From Mansonella perstans (taxonomy: Eukaryota; Nematoda; Chromadorea; Rhabditida; Onchocercidae): 24,025 nucleotides of DNA. Made by a program: the position numbers and the translations under genes. Positions 13,501 to 22,205 of this stretch are shown one piece after another. Position 1 is the stretch's first letter; each line of letters begins with the position of its first letter. The DNA lies in the NCBI GenBank assembly GCA_037074765.1, contig JBAMDO010000406.1, forward strand, positions 1-24,025, in the 5' to 3' direction. The notes under the pieces are model-generated. The model saw only the letters and a program-made list of their open reading frames with translations. It did no database searches and was not told the origin of the DNA.

Positions 13501-14473
13501 AAATCCAGTTAATTTACTTCCAACTATAATTTTGGAGTAAGCCATGATCAGCGTGAATCAAATGATTCAAGAATACCATCATTTCGAAAATCAGAGCAAT
13601 TTTTCGAATATCAAATAGAGTTGCTTTCAAACTCAAATAATCCCGTTACACCTTAATCTATCATAGTTAACTCTACAAAATCGAGTTTATTTAAAATGGC
13701 TGTAATTAGAACTATTACACAGCTTACATCATTTATACGTGGATCTGTTTGATTTGCCGTAGTAGGTCTTTTAAGTGATATCGCATTTACACCCCAAATT
13801 CGATAAATTTTACAATTGCGTAATTCACCAACACTTTCATCCTCAGTAACTGCTAACAGGTGAGCATCTGAAGCTTTATACTTGGTGTAGAAGCATTATG
13901 CTAACAAACTCGCTTTTAACTGGGGTCCAGCGAAAATTCTCGAAAGTTTCCGAATCCAAAATGCTTGCAAGATGTTATTAAGTAACCAAAAAAAAAAAGA
14001 AAAAAATGAAGGAAAAATGAACCTTGACCTGTTTCTAGCACACCCAGTAAACCTCTGGCATCCATAAGCTTCACGTAGTTCCTCCTTAATTCTGACAGTG
14101 ATTCAGCACTTGCTGAAAACATAAGATTAGAACATAATTTTTGAAAAAGCTAGGATTTTTTTAAGCAGACTAACTGTTTTGAAAGCTTCTTTTTCTTCCG
14201 TATCCAAATTTAGGAGTCCAGAGAAAAAAATCAAACATATTAAATAAAACGGAGAGTAATTCCATTTCTGAAAGTTCAAAATCAAAAAACCCGGAATTTT
14301 AGGAATCAATTTTAACAAAAATTTTTTAAAATCTGGAAGAGCGTACAGATTGTCGCAATTGCCGAAGACTGAAACAATAACATTTTCCTCGTCTTTTGAG
14401 ATTCCACAGTGATGCTGTACGGTTCCGAAGGAATATCCCGATGAGCGATCCGGATTGCAAAACGGTGTGACAT
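7577..14473 (-). CDS. unc-26: Synaptojanin: Sac1 phosphatase plus inositol polyphosphate 5-phosphatase, complete
   Basis: Dephosphorylates phosphoinositides, mainly PI(4,5)P2, during clathrin uncoating and synaptic vesicle recycling. Exons in transcript order: 14473-14347, 14112-14029, 13867-13728, 13487-13360, 13282-13057, 12940-12798, 12676-12580, 12358-12216, 11878-11797, 11695-11549, 11465-11309, 11158-10970, 10816-10723, 10515-10346, 10144-9981, 9612-9454, 9342-9193, 9127-8958, 8777-8652, 8225-7996, 7854-7577; 1067 residues. Seen: Sac1 domain with [12 protein letters not shown] (residues 370-381, CX5RT catalytic loop); 5-phosphatase motifs WNVNGG (525-530), GDFNYR (711-716), PAWTDRIL (784-791) and SDHRPV (827-832); an RRM-like region starting near [11 protein letters not shown]; and a short tail ending PPLPPRKE, which looks SH3-binding (endophilin-type partner inferred). 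Start M at 14473 fits family N-termini; an in-frame ATG at 14518 would add 15 residues. The exon 17/18 junction (65-bp intron) is the least certain. Exon 13 uses a GC donor. Confidence 0.93.
10516..10722 (-). other. GC-AG intron in synaptojanin
   Basis: On the minus strand the exon ends GCTAG and the intron opens gcaagt, the usual context of GC donors; it closes with tttttcag. Joining here gives NIVSASTTNQ, a stretch strongly conserved in synaptojanin 5-phosphatase domains. The nearby GT dinucleotides give the wrong phase. Confidence 0.8.
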
Positions 14474-15574
14474 GTTCAACAAATTACGTCCAAATAGCAG
14501 AGAAGAATCGTATGACAATTTGATAACGAATTTCTATCCAGTGAATAAGTATTGGTAGGCACCCGCTCAGCTGGATGCTTCAGACATGTATGCATTGTAA
14601 TAATTTCCAAATTAATCCACCAAAACTCGCATTTTGCTCTGACGAAGAGCAATTCCTAAGCTGCTATTTCTGGAACAATCTGACTAATTAGGTTAAACAT
14701 TAAACAGTTCATAGTTCGCAAATTTAAATTTAACTTGTTTATTTAGGAAAAAAGTCTGTTCTCAGTTGCGCATTTCCACTATAGCGTTTTGTTTCTCATA
14801 TTTTTGGAAAATTTCCACCTTAAAACAAACTTTATATCAGAATTCCATGGTAATCACCGTAACTTTCTGGTAAAATTTAATCACACAAGATTATAAATAA
14901 TTATTAAAAGTCGAAAATTTGAAAACATGGCTATAATTCAGAAGATACTTTAGTAATGACAAGGATTAGACAATAAAACATTCTATTAATGATAAAGAAA
15001 ACCCATGAATGCTAATGTTTTTTTCTGCTATTGCTATTTGCAAATTAATATGTAGAAAAAAAAAACTACCATTTGGAAGATATGGGAACTGATAAGATGA
15101 GATGATCTGATAAGGGCCGAACGTTATGACGCAAACAATCACACACAGCCAAAAGTGAATGATATTGCTAACAGTGTAAAAGCTAGCTTGTACAGGTTTG
15201 GGGACATTTCGCGAATATGTTGCACTTTTTTTTTTTTTTTTGACAAATATTATCTCATAGTAATTGACTTTGATTGATGCTGATCAAGTAAGAGAAGGAA
15301 CCATTTTTGTAATTAGTTTTAATCATTTCAAATTAAGTGATCGATTAAGTCGATCAGAAAGATAATTTTAATAGTATTTCTTTTGTGAAGAAGAAGAAGA
15401 AATCAGAATAATAATTTAGTTTTTAGTTTCATAGTTTCTTCTTATTATCAAGATTCAAAAATCCTTCAATTTTAAATTCTAAATGATAGTTAATTTTCCA
15501 GGAAAGTTTTCATCAAACAGTAATTTCTTTTTTTTCTACGATACTAAACAAGCATAACTTTTTCGCTTGTCTCG

Positions 15575-15612
15575 TTTCACACGAATACGTATGAGTGCGT
15601 ATACGTGTGAAA
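15575..15612. repeat. Inverted repeat with 15-bp arms and 8-bp loop
   Basis: The left arm tttcacacgaatacg and right arm cgtatacgtgtgaaa are reverse complements except at one position, around the loop tatgagtg. The arms are GC-richer than their surroundings. It could be a hairpin, a dimeric transcription-factor site or a transposon relic; no function can be assigned. Confidence 0.75.
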
Positions 15613-16116
15613 AAATAAATACTTACGCGTAAAAAAACGACAAGAAATAACTGAAACTGAGTTACATATAAATTTTGTAATGTAATCATTAATTATTGAA
15701 GCAAACGAACAGACAATAGGAATTACGGATAAGTATTCATTAATTCATTTAAATTAAAAAGAACTAAATGGAACTAACAAAACGCGAAAGACAATGAGCG
15801 ATATTATGAAATCAAGGAAAAAAGTTTATAAAAATAAAAACGAAAAGTTCTCCGTTATAAGCGGTATTTCTAAAAACACACTCTGATTATATGCTGCATG
15901 CCTAAAGCCTAAGTCTTTGTTTATCCTTTTTTTTAGGGCCCTTCACATTTCTGCTCTCTCACACACTACATGCTATCGATTTACTTCATGAATATTGTGA
16001 ATTAATGAGAAAAATAAGAAAAAAAAGAACTATTAAAATCAAAAAGTAAGAAAAAAAATTGTTTGCTTCGTTTAATTTTCATCACACTTAATCATTTATT
16101 CAATTCTTGTAAACAG

Positions 16117-16166
16117 AAAAGTAGAATGAGAGAAAGAGAGTGAAAGAGGGAGAGAAAAAGAGAAGT
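16117..16166 (+). repeat. GA-rich purine tract
   Basis: About 50 bases of almost pure purine, mostly GA and GAAA steps, lie in the shared upstream region. Such tracts can bind GAGA-type factors or be simple low-complexity drift. Confidence 0.6.
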
Positions 16167-16337
16167 AATTTAGATTAAAATTTAATTAATTAGTGTAAGA
16201 GGGAGAATAAAAGTTATTAAAACAATAAAAATAACAGGAAATTTCTACACCCATGATATTTCACTCATAAACGACAATTGCAATTTTGTTTGGCAGAAAA
16301 TAAGATAAACACATCAAAGCTTGTAAAGTTTATTTCC

Positions 16338-16429
16338 AAACAAATCGGAAATGCATATAATTTCATTATATATATATATATATATATATTGAAACAAATC
16401 GGAAATGCTGTATATATATATAATCGAAA
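16338..16429. repeat. 54-bp tandem duplication carrying TA dinucleotide tracts
   Basis: The 17-mer aaacaaatcggaaatgc occurs at 16338-16354 and again at 16392-16408. Each copy is followed by a TA tract (the longer at 16367-16389, the shorter near 16410-16420). The spacing of 54 bp indicates a tandem duplication followed by divergence of the TA part. Confidence 0.8.
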
Positions 16430-17120
16430 TATGCTTTGAAAAGAACACAGATTTTTCTATTTTTTTTTAATTGGACTGAATTAGGGATTTAATAGAAAAT
16501 TTTGGTAAAAAATTATTCATTTCTCTTACATATGTATTTTTCAAACAGGTATTGTTTGAGTTGGAAATAAGCGGATAAGTTCAATTCAATTATTTCATTC
16601 AAAACTATCCAATTATTTTACATAAAAGAATTTTACCTTGAAATTCAATGCTTATTTAGTTAATTATTATCGTTACAAACAATATCTTCCTTATTTCACT
16701 TGTAATTGCTAAATAAAAATGAAAAAAAAAACGCATCTTGTTTTATTTTAATATTACCTGAATAATTCATGTTAATTAATTAATCGCACAATCGCTTGTT
16801 GTATTTTACATTACGTAGTAAGTAGTTCATAAGAAACTTCATAATATAGCCTCTAAAACAAATGAAGTTTAAGTTGTGCTTTTTTCTTCGATAATCGTTT
16901 AAGGCCATTTGTCAACTGACCAATCAACGTTAAGCTATCCTTATTCTATAATGTCACTGAAGTAAAGGAAGAAATTACATTTTCGACGAAAACGACGAAA
17001 ACAAAAAACTCGAGATTTAATATTGGATGCAGTTCCAAATGTTTGCACCGCATGTAACTGCATTTGCAATTTGCACTCTCCTTATCTGTGCTGCTGCAAT
17101 CACAAAGTGCGTGTTTATGT

Positions 17121-17155
17121 CTGTGTGTGTATGTGTGTATGTGTGTGTATGTGTA

Positions 17156-17242
<87 letters not shown>

Positions 17243-17244
17243 AT

Positions 17245-17285
<41 letters not shown>

Positions 17286-17312
17286 TGTGTGTGTGAGTAT
17301 GTATGTGAGTAT
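17121..17312. repeat. TG/TATG microsatellite
   Basis: About 190 bases of TG repeats are interrupted regularly by TA and TT steps (runs such as tgtatgtgtatgtg). The tract lies about 340 bp upstream of the SPP-like start codon. Open frames in it, Cys-Val on one strand and Thr-His on the other, are artefacts of the repeat. It is likely length-variable and may adopt Z-DNA. Confidence 0.97.
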
Positions 17313-17603
17313 GCGTACACGCAAATCGGGTGTAGATGTCAATAATGGTATATAAATGATCGTATGCGCTTGTTATGGGAATTTAGCAAATCTAACACCG
17401 TCGTTGTCTCTATCCGTCTTTAAGTGATGTTAATTATAGTTCACTTTGAACTTTGAACTTCGATTTAAAATCAATTACTTTGTCAAAGAATCATCTGGAT
17501 TTGATTTATTTGTTTTGCTACTTTGATCTTTTGGGGTTTATTTGTTGTGATTGAGGATAAATGAGTTAATTGTGTCAAAAAAAAAGTGTATTTTATGTTC
17601 GAA

Positions 17604-17612
17604 AATTTTTAG
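17604..17612 (+). promoter_or_regulatory. Possible trans-splice (spliced leader) acceptor of the SPP-like gene
   Basis: A pyrimidine-rich aatttttag ends 35 bases before the proposed start codon at 17648. Nematode genes often receive a spliced leader at such a site. A second AG at 17634-17635 is closer but has a weaker pyrimidine tract. It could equally be the acceptor of an intron behind an unseen 5' exon. Confidence 0.35.
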
Positions 17613-17647
17613 CATACAAAATAATTTTTGATCAGTCTTTGGAAATT

Positions 17648-20600
17648 ATGGATTACGCCTTATTCACGGCTTGCAATATATTACTCATGCTTGCAGCAAT
17701 TATTATTTATGCCGGATGTCATCGATCCTACAATATATATTTCTTTGAGGTTCAAAGTTTAAATCTTCGTTTTACATTGAATAATATGCATCGTTCTTAC
17801 AAGTTCCATTAAATTTTGAAAGTTGGACATAAAATTTCAAACTTTTAACATTCAAAATTTATTTTAGCGTGAAACAAAAAAAGTTGTATTCCTAGAAGCT
17901 ACAGGTGCACTTGCTGCTCCAGTAATACTGTCAGTTTTACTATTTATCATGCATCGTAGCATAAAAACTTTTGGAGATAACGATATGGAAAAAGAAACAG
18001 CTGAGCAAAAATTATCGCAAGTAAATTTTTGATTGATTTATTTGTATGCACTGATTGCTTTTTCTGTGATCATTTTTTATTCAAATTATTTCTTTAGATA
18101 TTGATTATAAAGTAACAGTGTAACAGTAATTTCAGTCACAAACATCAAAAACAGCATCATGCCAATTAGAGGAAAATGACTGTGTAAAATTGGATGGTCG
18201 TTCAGAATTTGCTGTTTCAAACAGTAAATTTTTGTTTAATCATTATTTGCACGTGTTGGATGTCACCAGCTTTTGTTTTTTTTTTTTTTTTTTAGTCATT
18301 ACTAAAAGTTGTTGTAACAATTATATGGTTCAACAGATTTTTCAAAATTTTGATTTTGTACGATCAACAGGAAGAGCGACAAAAAGACGATGGGTTCTGT
18401 TGTTTCAATTTTTAGCTGAAACTGAATATTGGCTCAAGAATTTGGTTACCTTTTATATTGAATTTATCGTAGCTCTGAAATTTTTTTATTTCTGAAAACG
18501 ATGAAATGATTAAGTGAATATTTGCCAAAAAAAAAAAAAAATGGGAAATATGGATGATTCGAGTTTAGAGAAATATTTGGTTAAACGATGGAAATCTGCC
18601 TAACCCTTCTCAGTTTAAGGACGTTTTGATATAGTTACTCAAGATCAGCGGTTTTGAGTTTATTATAGTGTTTCATCAGAGAAAAAAAACGGTTTTTCCT
18701 TTCTCTCCGCTTCTTATTTTTTGTTTTCGTTTTTCTTTTTTCTTTTACAGAAAGCGAGGAAGTAAGCAAAAATGTTGATGAAACAGCTTCTGTTGTTGTT
18801 GGAATTCATCAAAGAAGTCCGTACGCTAGGACAGTATTGTCACGAAATAAAAATTTCATCCTAGAAGATGATAAACCAACAACTGAACATAAACGATCTG
18901 AAATCTACAGAAAAATGAGCAATGTTTGTTTTGGAAAATATCGAACAAATCACTGAGTGGCATTTCAGTGAGAAACGCAGTTCTACTTTGCTGTTATAGT
19001 TTACCTTTATATTTCTATTTTACTTTTATAATTTTACCTTTATAATTTATATTTCAGGTCTCTTTTTTGCCAACATTCGATGAGGTAATAAGTGGAATGG
19101 GTTTTGTACCAGTTGAAATTCCAAAATTATCCTTTTTTGGCATCTTGGGTCGTCTTATCACTGTCCATGGGCCAATTTGGCTAGGTGTTCTTTGTGTGCA
19201 GATTATAATGGTTGAAATATTCGATAATAAGTTCTGTAAGTTGTGGCTGCTCACTTGATATACATTTAAAAGTTTAATTAATGCCTACAATCATTCAGTC
19301 TTGCTTAGAAGCAGAAACTTAGAAGCGACCTTCCTTAGTTCTCCATTCTGTTCAAAAAGGGAAGCCATATTAACAAAGTGCATTTATCCTTTTTAATATA
19401 TATTAGAAATAAGTTGTTAAAGCTGAAGTTATCCTAGTTCTAGAAAAGTACTATACGTATTTCAATCCTTATTTTTGTTTACACGTCTTCATTCCTAGTG
19501 TAAATCTACTTAATTTTCCTAATTCAGAGTAGAACCTTCAAATCTTAGGAACATTTCGGCTTCACCAGTAACATAGACTTCTCTGGAGTCTTAAAACTTG
19601 TTAATATTTCGTGTTCTGAAATCTAGATAAAAGTTAGTCTTGAGGACGTTGCTGGATACTTTTTCTTTTTTTGTCTTGAAAAGCTCTACTAAATAAATCT
19701 TATATAATCATATTAAAAAAATGATATGCTAATTTAATGTCTTAATTTAAGCAGTTGTTGTTCGGAATGATAGAGCATTTAATAAGACTGATTTTTTTTT
19801 TTTTTTTCATCCACTGAGATAATAAGCTTCTAACATCGCGTTTTCTCCTTAGGTGTTAGTTGTCAACGAAATGTTTCCATTGTCATCATTAATCTCCCCT
19901 TGTTTTTTATAACATTAACTTTTGATATGGATTGTAATTTAAACTTTCAGTTTCGAATTAGTAATTAATAGTTTTCAAATTAATAATTTGCAGATCATTC
20001 ATTTTACTATTATCATCCTGGAATAATGCAGTTAACAATGATAATTGCTGTATTATTGGGTATTTTCCATGAGATTAAATGGACTTGGGTTGTTAATGAT
20101 ATTTTAGGTATTGCAATATCTTACACAGTCATTGCACGCACTGAGGTAAGTTCGGAAAATTTTTTTTTTAAATAAAGTTGTAGGATATGGAGGTTTCATA
20201 TAAATTTTTGTGAGATTTTTTTAGTGATGAGTATGAACGGTAGGTTTTGATGTTGTGACTTAATTAATTTAAGATGATGGCTTCATTTTAATTCCTAGCG
20301 TAACATGCTGTACTCTAACGTAGAGTTGCCTGGAAAGATAAAATCCATTTAAGCTTATCAAGCTTAATTAACTTATTTTAGATTGAAGGCTGGGTAAAAA
20401 CTTTTAAAATTCTTGCAAGTTGGGGGAAAAAACTTCCTTTATGATATTGCAAATGTTAGCACTATATTTCAGACAGTAAGTTATTTCGCTGGCTTCTTAT
20501 TTCTTCTTGGAATGTTTTGCTTTGATATATTTTGGTTTTACTGTGTCGATCTTTTCTGTTAGTTTTTACGGTCATTTTTCTTGAGTATTTTATTTTGATT

Positions 20601-21505
20601 AACTGATGCAGAGGGGTGAGAAATGAAAAACGTAAATGCAGGCGAGTGGGCAGTCTGTAAGGTTAAATTTTTGTATGGTAGAAGTCGAAAATTGGAACTG
20701 TTTCTCTCGTAATTAGTAGAACGGATTAAATTACGATCATTTGATTTAATTTTAGCATTGGTGACACAGTGTCATTCACCGATTATGTTATTCATTCCAG
20801 TGATAAAAAAGAGTCGGTTCGCTAGGATTTCAATTGTTGATATTATAGTTCCAGGTAGTCTTCAAATCAGTTGTGTTTTAAATTGCAATGAATTAGCTAA
20901 TTTCAAGCAAATCTCTACTCTTTTTCTTTTTGAAGTAGTTAGTTACATGTAATCGATGTGCATTCATATCATTGTACATCATGCATGCGAAACAACGTAA
21001 TTCATTGTTCATTTCATTAAAATATATGTTATTGGTGAAATATGTAGTATTCAGATAGTAAATAGAACGAGTAGATACTGTGAATTAGTTGTTATCATAA
21101 GTAATAGAACGAGTAGATACTGTCGATTAGTTGTTATTATAAGTAGTGGAATGAGTAGAAATTGTCAATAAATTGTTATCATAAGTGATAGAACGAGTAG
21201 ATATTGTCAATTAGTTGTTATCATAAGTGATAGAACGAATAAATACTGTAATTAATTGTTATTATAAATGTTTTGCAGGACTTTTCCTAAATATTGTACT
21301 AAAATTTGCGGAAATGTACGATTCAGGAGTATTCTTGCTCTCTTTCTGGGCTTGTATTTTTGGTTTATTTATTACTGAATTAACTACCATATTGCGAGGA
21401 AAATCGACACCAGCAATGGTTTTTCCTGCGATTTTTGCCATATTAGCTTCTGTGATTGGCGTTAAAAATCCATCCGATTTATGGCAGTTTGGCATTAAAC
21501 ATTGA
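17648..21505 (+). CDS. Divergent signal-peptide-peptidase-like intramembrane aspartyl protease
   Basis: The presenilin/SPP family cleaves type II membrane peptides inside the bilayer using two aspartates in TM6 and TM7. Exons: 17648-17749, 17868-18020, 18136-18223, 18751-18923, 19058-19235, 19994-20145, 20473-20557, 20756-20854, 21279-21505; phases close to 418 residues and a TGA. Nine hydrophobic segments are visible. TM6 reads CFDIFWF (D300), where the family has YD. TM7 reads SIVDIIVPG (D339), where the family has GxGD followed by VIPG. The last TM has TPAMVFP (388 onward), where the family has PAL. Both catalytic aspartates therefore remain while all three signatures differ. Residues about 62-172, between TM2 and TM3, form a charged hydrophilic insert not expected in SPP. 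The start was chosen because TM1 begins just after it; an in-frame ATG at 17570 exists. It may be an IMP-family paralogue or a pseudoprotease; subfamily unresolved. The short exons 3 and 7 are hand-inferred. Confidence 0.82.
21062..21270 (+). repeat. 42-bp minisatellite, five copies, ending at a splice acceptor
   Basis: Units begin with variants of atagaacgagtagata at 21062, 21104, 21146, 21188 and 21230, so the period is exactly 42. The last unit is about one base short and is followed directly by ttttgcag, the acceptor of the last SPP-like exon. It is intronic and not coding. Confidence 0.92.
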
Positions 21506-21760
21506 GCACTTTCAACAATCGACGAATAGTAGAACGCATTCTGTTTTAATGTTAGATTTCAAATGAACCAATTCCATCTATGCCCATAACTCTTTCTTTT
21601 CTTCTCTTTGTTATTCATACTTTCTAGCTTAATTGTTTTGTTGTTACTAATCAGATTTCTCATATGTGAATGTCGATCGATTTTTTTCTTAGCATTGAGT
21701 TTTTTTCTTTTTCTTTTTGAAGAATTTTGTAAAGACGCTTGTTATCACTTCAATTTAAAT

Positions 21761-22006
21761 ATTCATCCATATTTGATATACATGATCCTGGTGATAATAA
21801 GTGATAATAGTTTCATCCATATTTGATGTACATGACCCCGTGACCCTGGTGATAATAAGTTTGGTGATAGTAATTGATAATAGTTTCATCCATATTTGAT
21901 GTACATAACCCTGTGACCCTGGTGGTAATAAGTTTGGTGATAGTAATTGACAATAGTTTCGTCCATATTTGATATACATGAACCTTGTGATAATAAGTGA
22001 TAATAG
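21761..22006. repeat. Minisatellite with 50-73-73-50 bp units
   Basis: Four units start with ttcatccatatttgat variants at 21761, 21811, 21884 and 21957 and all end in gataatag or gacaatag. The outer units are 50 bp; the inner two are 73 bp and carry extra sequence including gtgaccctg and tttggtgatagtaatt. Overlapping minus-strand open frames here come from the repeat. Confidence 0.92.
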
Positions 22007-22102
22007 TTTGGCAGTGCCTTTCAAACTCCAAAAATATACGTTTTTACAGTAGTACTTTTGTATGTTTTGTATAATTTATAGCATGATTTCTGTTACTTCC
22101 AA

Positions 22103-22108
22103 TTTATT
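22103..22108 (-). terminator. Candidate poly(A) signal of the desaturase gene
   Basis: TTTATT on the plus strand is AATAAA on the minus strand, about 100 bp after the desaturase stop codon, a normal distance for a short nematode 3' UTR. Confidence 0.5.
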
Positions 22109-22205
22109 AAGTCTCAAATAATTTCAGTTTTTGTTGTGTACATCGTTATTAGGAAATGAAATTTTTTTTTTCATGCTTGATAGAATGGAAATTTTTGAGT
22201 GTTCT

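Larger units (their letters stand above)
14474..17647. other. Divergent upstream region shared by synaptojanin and the SPP-like gene
   Basis: A 3.2 kb AT-rich stretch lies between the two start codons, so promoters for both genes must be here. It contains an inverted repeat (15575-15612), a GA-rich tract (16117-16166), TA tracts with a 54-bp duplication (16338 onward), a TG microsatellite (17121-17312) and T-runs, for example 15224-15241. No conserved gene, tRNA or other RNA gene was recognised. One signal-peptide-like open stretch at 17027-17110 is discussed in the findings. Confidence 0.6.
21506..22205. other. Convergent intergenic region between SPP-like gene and desaturase
   Basis: A 700-bp gap between two stop codons contains the minisatellite at 21761-22006, pyrimidine-rich sequence before it, and a minus-strand poly(A) signal. 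I saw no canonical plus-strand AATAAA for the SPP-like gene. Confidence 0.7.

Noticed and set aside
14127..14318. Intronic minus-strand open frame containing [12 protein letters not shown], which resembles the EKEAIKG segment of the human synaptojanin N-terminus
   Set aside because: Joining 14347 to 14112 gives the correct phase and the expected length (ending GLLGVL) without it. Its own borders do not give compatible phases, so the similarity looks accidental.
16946..17355. Open frames rich in Thr-His on one strand and Cys-Val on the other
   Set aside because: They are translations of the TG/TATG microsatellite and have no start, splice or conservation support.
18190..18495. 101-codon plus-strand open frame
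   Set aside because: Its first part is exon 3 of the SPP-like gene; beyond the donor at 18224 it reads into intron with a T-run, giving a poly-Phe stretch.
20758..20952. Whole open frame as one exon of the SPP-like gene
   Set aside because: Only the part up to 20854 matches the family (ending VPG). The donor gtagtc there restores phase to the next exon.
21062..22006. CRISPR-like arrays
   Set aside because: The units are contiguous tandem repeats without unique spacers, and the DNA is eukaryotic.
21755..22031. Two overlapping minus-strand open frames of 72 and 89 codons
   Set aside because: They read through the 50/73-bp minisatellite, and their internal repetition comes from the DNA repeat.
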